Shown one piece after another: positions 39,901-45,500 of a DNA stretch of 64,000 bases (positions within the stretch are counted from its first letter, which is position 1; each line of letters begins with the position of its first letter). The notes under the pieces are model-generated. The model saw only the letters and a list, made by a program, of their open reading frames with translations, had not been told where the DNA came from and searched no databases. The DNA comes from Sarcocystis neurona. Its lineage: Eukaryota > Apicomplexa > Conoidasida > Eucoccidiorida > Sarcocystidae. Location: positions 4,368,325 through 4,432,324 of the forward strand of contig KL647290.1 of NCBI GenBank assembly GCA_000727475.1, written 5' to 3'. Both the position numbers and the translations under genes were made by a program.

Positions 39901-41861
39901 GAGGCGTACGTGTGTGCCGTGGCGCTGGTCTCCGACGGATGAATTCATTCAATTTCATGAGTTGCGTGCGTCGAGACACCTCTGGACAGGTTGACGTCTG
40001 CTGTCGCATGCCGCACCTCTGGTGGCGGTCAGCTTCTTTACCACTTGGAGAGTGGACTGTGTACACAGACACGCGCGACGTATGTAGTTCTACATGGAGA
40101 AATACATATATATGTATATATATTTACATGTACGCGTGATGCGCCTAGCATCTTTTATCCGGCGACACTCGTCTAACACCTACGTACAGAGTTCTACTCG
40201 AAGAAGAAGAAGAAGAAAATATATGTGTGCGGGCACCAGGTTTTGGCCTCTTTGACGATTCGACGGTCTTACCACAGACTCTTACAAAAAAGGAGTTTCT
40301 CCGGTCGGGGACACATGGGTGTGTGTTAGGCGTGACGGACGCTTCGTCCTCGTTGCTGCTGTGCAGGACAGAGCTGGCGCAGAACCTGCGGCGCCTCATG
40401 AGCATTTCAAAGGCGCTTCGAGCACGGCGCATGCAGCAAGGGGCCCTGCAGCTGGCGTCGCCCGACGTGCAAATTATTCGCGAGACGATCACCGAAGACG
40501 CTGCAGCAGCAGCAGGGGGGGGAGGAGAGCGAGGTGGAGGCGCAGAGGGAGCAGCAGCAGCAGAAGAAGAAAGACGCGCGGGGGCGTCGGGAGCAGGTGG
40601 AAGAGCAGCAGGCGCAGGGAAACGCGCAAGGCCGAGCAAAGGCAGCTCCGGTGAACAAAGACAAGAAGGACAAGAATTTCACGCGGAAGAAGTTGTGCAG
40701 ACTGAAGCCTCTGATATCACTCTCTATCAGGCGCGGGATACGAATAGACTGGTAGGGGGCGGTGTCTGTCTCCCTGCTCCATGCGATGCAGCTGGGGAGC
40801 AAGCAACAAATTTTTTTTCCACGCACACAGAGAGAATAAAACACTTCATCTCCAATATAGATATGGCAGGAAACGTACGCACGTATAGATGTGTATACCT
40901 CTGCTCGTTCATATATATGTGTATGAGAGAAGACGTACGCATATATAGATATGTACGCTTGTATGCGTACGTATGTATGTGTGTATGAGAGACGAGGTAC
41001 GAATGAATAGGTATCTATGCCTACGTACAGCTACACGTGTATGCACGTGCACATACATATGTCTGTACAGGTATGTACGAGACCAGACTGCTTTATATAC
41101 AGATGTGTATACACGTCTGTGTATACATATATCTACGCATAGGCACGTATTTATAGATTTGTATGTTTGTATGTGTATAGGTGAAGTTGTGAAGCTACCG
41201 GCAGACGAACACGTATATCGACAGCACCGTAGACATGGGCAGCGGTGTCCACGGACGCGGCGCTCGACTGTCTCTCTCTCTCTGACCAGACGTACAGAAG
41301 AAGATTGGCATGTTTTGTGCGCATTTATATACATATACATGTGCGCCTTTGTAGCATTATACAGGGATAGCTGCGCAGTGTCGCACAGACACACAACCGA
41401 ACATATGACGGAGGTGTGGAGGGGAATACCTGTAAAAGGATAGTACACGTGCTACCTTCATATGTACGTGTGTATACATGTCTGCAGAAACAGCCCCGCG
41501 TCTCTTCTTTCTATCTTTCTGTAGATCTATGTGTGTGCGTGTACATATATACGTGTGTATGTATGTATATGTGTACGTGTGGATATCTTCAACCTGTTAC
41601 ACATAGATGTATGGGTATTTTTGTGTACGTGTAACAGGTTGAAGATTTGATGCTGCTCGCGAACACCACGGTCGCAGAGAGGATAGTGAATTACTTCCCC
41701 CGCGCCAGCCTCCTGCGTCGTCATCCTCCGCCGAAGGAGAAGCAGCTCAAGGCTTTGAAGGAGCTGCTTAAGCGTACCGGCGTCGACGATTTTAAGTAAG
41801 TGTTTATGGAAGTATTTTACTCGGGCGTCTATATACACCCGTCCAGGTTATACGTACCAGC

Positions 41862-41894
<33 letters not shown>

Positions 41895-42462
41895 CATGTG
41901 TATGTACAGGTGTCTGTGATTATCTGGTTCTCTACATTGTGTGTATATCTATATTGTGTCTATAATTTTTCCTCTCTCTCTATATATATATGTCGGTATA
42001 TATATATATATATGTATATTTGAATGTCGATCTACAGTCTGTGAGTATGTTCTTGTGCATAAGTGCCCGTCCAGGGTGCACATACACTCCTTTTCTCTCT
42101 CTCTCTATAGCTGGATATATATATCTATGATTGTATACAGTGTGGACACTTGTATTGTGTATAGGGTTTTCTCACTACGCATTTACATTTATATAGATGT
42201 ATATACCTTCGAATGTGCATCTGCAATCTGTGGATCTGTGAGTGTGCATATGTGCACGTTTAAGGTGTACGTACACTCTATATATGTGTGGACGTGTGGT
42301 TGTATACAGTGGAAGTGTATCTGTGTTGTATCTACAGGATTTTCTCTCTCTACCTATATACACATATATATATATATCTGTGTCTCTGTGTGGACCTGGA
42401 ATGTATAAATCTATTCTCGTGCTTGCGTGCACGTCCAGGGTGTACGTACACCCACACACACT

Positions 42463-42512
<50 letters not shown>

Positions 42513-45500
42513 GCATGCACATATGCGAATATGTGGTTGTACAGGTTGTGTGGACATCTGTATTGCGTGTGGGGGTTTTCGTCTATCTATGTAATTACAA
42601 GTATATTCGTGTGTGTGTGTGTGTGTGGATCTACTGTCTGTGGATCTGTTCTTGTGCGCGTGTGCGTCTCCTCGGTGTACATACACCATATATATACATA
42701 CATATGTTGTTGTGGGGTTGGTATAGACTGCGTGTATATCTGTATTGTATGTGTACAATTGTCTCTCCCTCGTGTGCGCCTATATATATATATATATATT
42801 TGTGAGTGTGGATCTGGAGTATGTGAGTACGCTGTTATGCGTCGAGAATTGCCTGTCACGTGTGTCGCCTCTTGTCTCACAAGTCCCACGCGTGAGCTGT
42901 TGCAGCGTTGAAAGAAGTGTCTCTCTCCCTTGCAAGTCTTGCGCACTTCGGAAGTCAACAGCAGCGCACGACTACGAGGACAGGTGTCTTCCGCATATAT
43001 AGAGCGACGTACGTATATATTTCGGCGTATACAAAAGTTGGCCCTTCCCGCGTCACACACACGTACTCTTCTTGAAACGTTAATCTGAATAAACGTGCAC
43101 CCATACATACATTTATGTGTAGCTACAGACAAGTCTACGACAGGTACAGGTGTGTCTGCGTAGGTGTGTAGAGATAGTTGCCATTCTGGTCGAACACGTG
43201 ATGCGTGTTCCTCCCGTACGTACGTTCTTGGGAAGAGCCAGTCTGTAGAGATACGTGCATTCGTACGTGTAAGCGGTCGGTCGTCTGCTGCCCACGTCGT
43301 CTGCTGTCTTCACATATGTTGTTGTGTGTAGAAAGATGCGTCGCCTGGGGCCTCGAGAAACTACTATTGCGTGTCTGTGCATCTTCTATCCCCGTGGTAG
43401 GGTCTATCTAAGTAGTTCTTACGCGCACACCAATAAGTACCTCTGCCTCTTTCTCAGCAGTCTCTCTGCAGAAGTCTACCTACAGGAGACAACTTTCCTA
43501 CGTGCCGACGCGCGTACGTAGAGATCTACCTATTTCTTCCTTTTCTGTTGAATGCCTGTGCATCGATAGTTTTCTGCCCTTGTGTTTGGGAGCATGTAGG
43601 ATATACGCATATACATATACATACGTATGTGTACATACATATATATATATGTATATGTCTGCGTGTGTTTGTCGTGCGGAGCCTTGACTTCGAGTATTGC
43701 TGGGTTGACGACAGAGAGGGAGAGTTGACGTGCGAGTCGAGAGCGACTCCCTGATTTCTCCAGATCTAATAGATGATACTGCTTTCCTCTTTCCTGTATT
43801 TTTTTTCGTCTCTCTCTAGATGTCTCCCCTTTCTTGCTTTCTCGCGTGTCCTTTGGGTGGGCGCCTTCCGTTTGTTCTTCTTCTTTCCTTTTTTTCGCCG
43901 TTCTGTCGTCTTTGTCTGTTCCTCTCTGCTGCCGCTCCGTCCTCCTCCTCCTCCTTCGTCTTCACTTCTACTTGATTCCCTTTCCGCTCCGACTTCTCTC
44001 CTTTCTCCAGTTTTGCCTCTTCAAAAGAGCTGTCAGCGTCGCTAAGTCGCGTGGCCGAGCGCTCCCCAGACTTGGACTTCCTTGTTCGCGTGTTAACGAC
44101 GCGATGCATGGAGCAGGCCGTCTACTTCAGCACTGCAGACGCTGTGCAGCAGCAGGAGCAGCCGCAGGAGCAAGACGCTTCTGCTGGTTTTGCTGGGAGC
44201 GCTGCTGACGCTGGAAGCAGCTACAACGCCTTCTTCCGCCACTACGGACTTGCTGCTCCGATCTACTCCCATTTCACTTCTCCTATTCGCCGCTACGCAG
44301 ATGTGATTGTCCACCGCATGCTGGCAGCAGCTCTAGGCATTGCCCCCGTGCCTGCTATCTGTAGCGATAAGCAAAAGGTAGGACTGCTGCGTCTTGCTTG
44401 CGCGAAGACGCGTCTTCCTCTTGCGACAGCCCTGCCCCTCCCTCCCGTTCCAAAGGACGTACGTGTGCGCGGCAGACGAGCACTTATACGTACACGTGCG
44501 TGTCTCTACACACTGGCTGCTCCCAAGGACCACATGACGTGTGGAGGGGGAGAGAGCGCACCACACGTTTGATCAGATGGCGAGTATCTATACAAATCTG
44601 TGCATGCGTGTGCATGGGTATCATACATATGCCTCTCGTGGGTGTAGACGTCCACATGCAGAGGTGTGTATTTACAGACAGAGATTGAACCTGCTTGCTG
44701 CACTGCTGCTGCCCGGTTGCGACACAGGGGCTTGCTGCATGGGTGAAGTAATGAAAGCAGGCAGTATGCGTGGTGACAACGTCCCCGCCCTGTCTCTGGG
44801 ATTCTTCTTCTTGCTCGGTTAGAAGTGTGCTGCTGTAGGACGCTCGTCGCGTATACGGTATCGCCAAATTGCCCTTGCTGCTGTTGCTGCTGCGGGGAAG
44901 GGGGACGGGTGCTACCACGCGTGGAGAAACATAGAAAAGATTATCGCTGCTGCAGGTGCCACGGCGACTCGCGCCCGCATGGACGTCCTGCGTATCTGTT
45001 GAGGAGATATATATGTGATTGCAGGTGTCTGCAGGCGTGTGTAGCTTACGTGGGTGCGTATTTGTGTATACCTACGCATGTGCACGCGTCGACGTGTACT
45101 ACAAAGCAGTGGAAAGTCGCATGTATTTATCCGTCAGAGTGATACAAATGTATACGTATCTTTCGCTCTCTTTCTTACGCTGTCTCTCTGCCCTTTTCTG
45201 TGCCTTCCTTTCTTTCCCTTTGTCTCCCTCTCCTCTCCACACATCTGTGTACACATGTAGCTGGCGTAGGTGTTGCTGCTGTGCGTCCTCTTTAGAGCTG
45301 CTGGGCTGTGCGTGTGTGGGTGAACAGCGAGTCTCGCTGCTGCTGCTAGGTGTTCCCGAGCATCTGCTGTCACTCCGTCCCCTGGCTCTTTCTCCTCTAC
45401 TTTCTCATTCCCGTTTGCTCTCTATCGAATTGAGCTGGATAATGCGTATCGAGAGGTGTCCGTCAGGAATTCCGTCTCTTCCACACGTGTTGCACATCGG

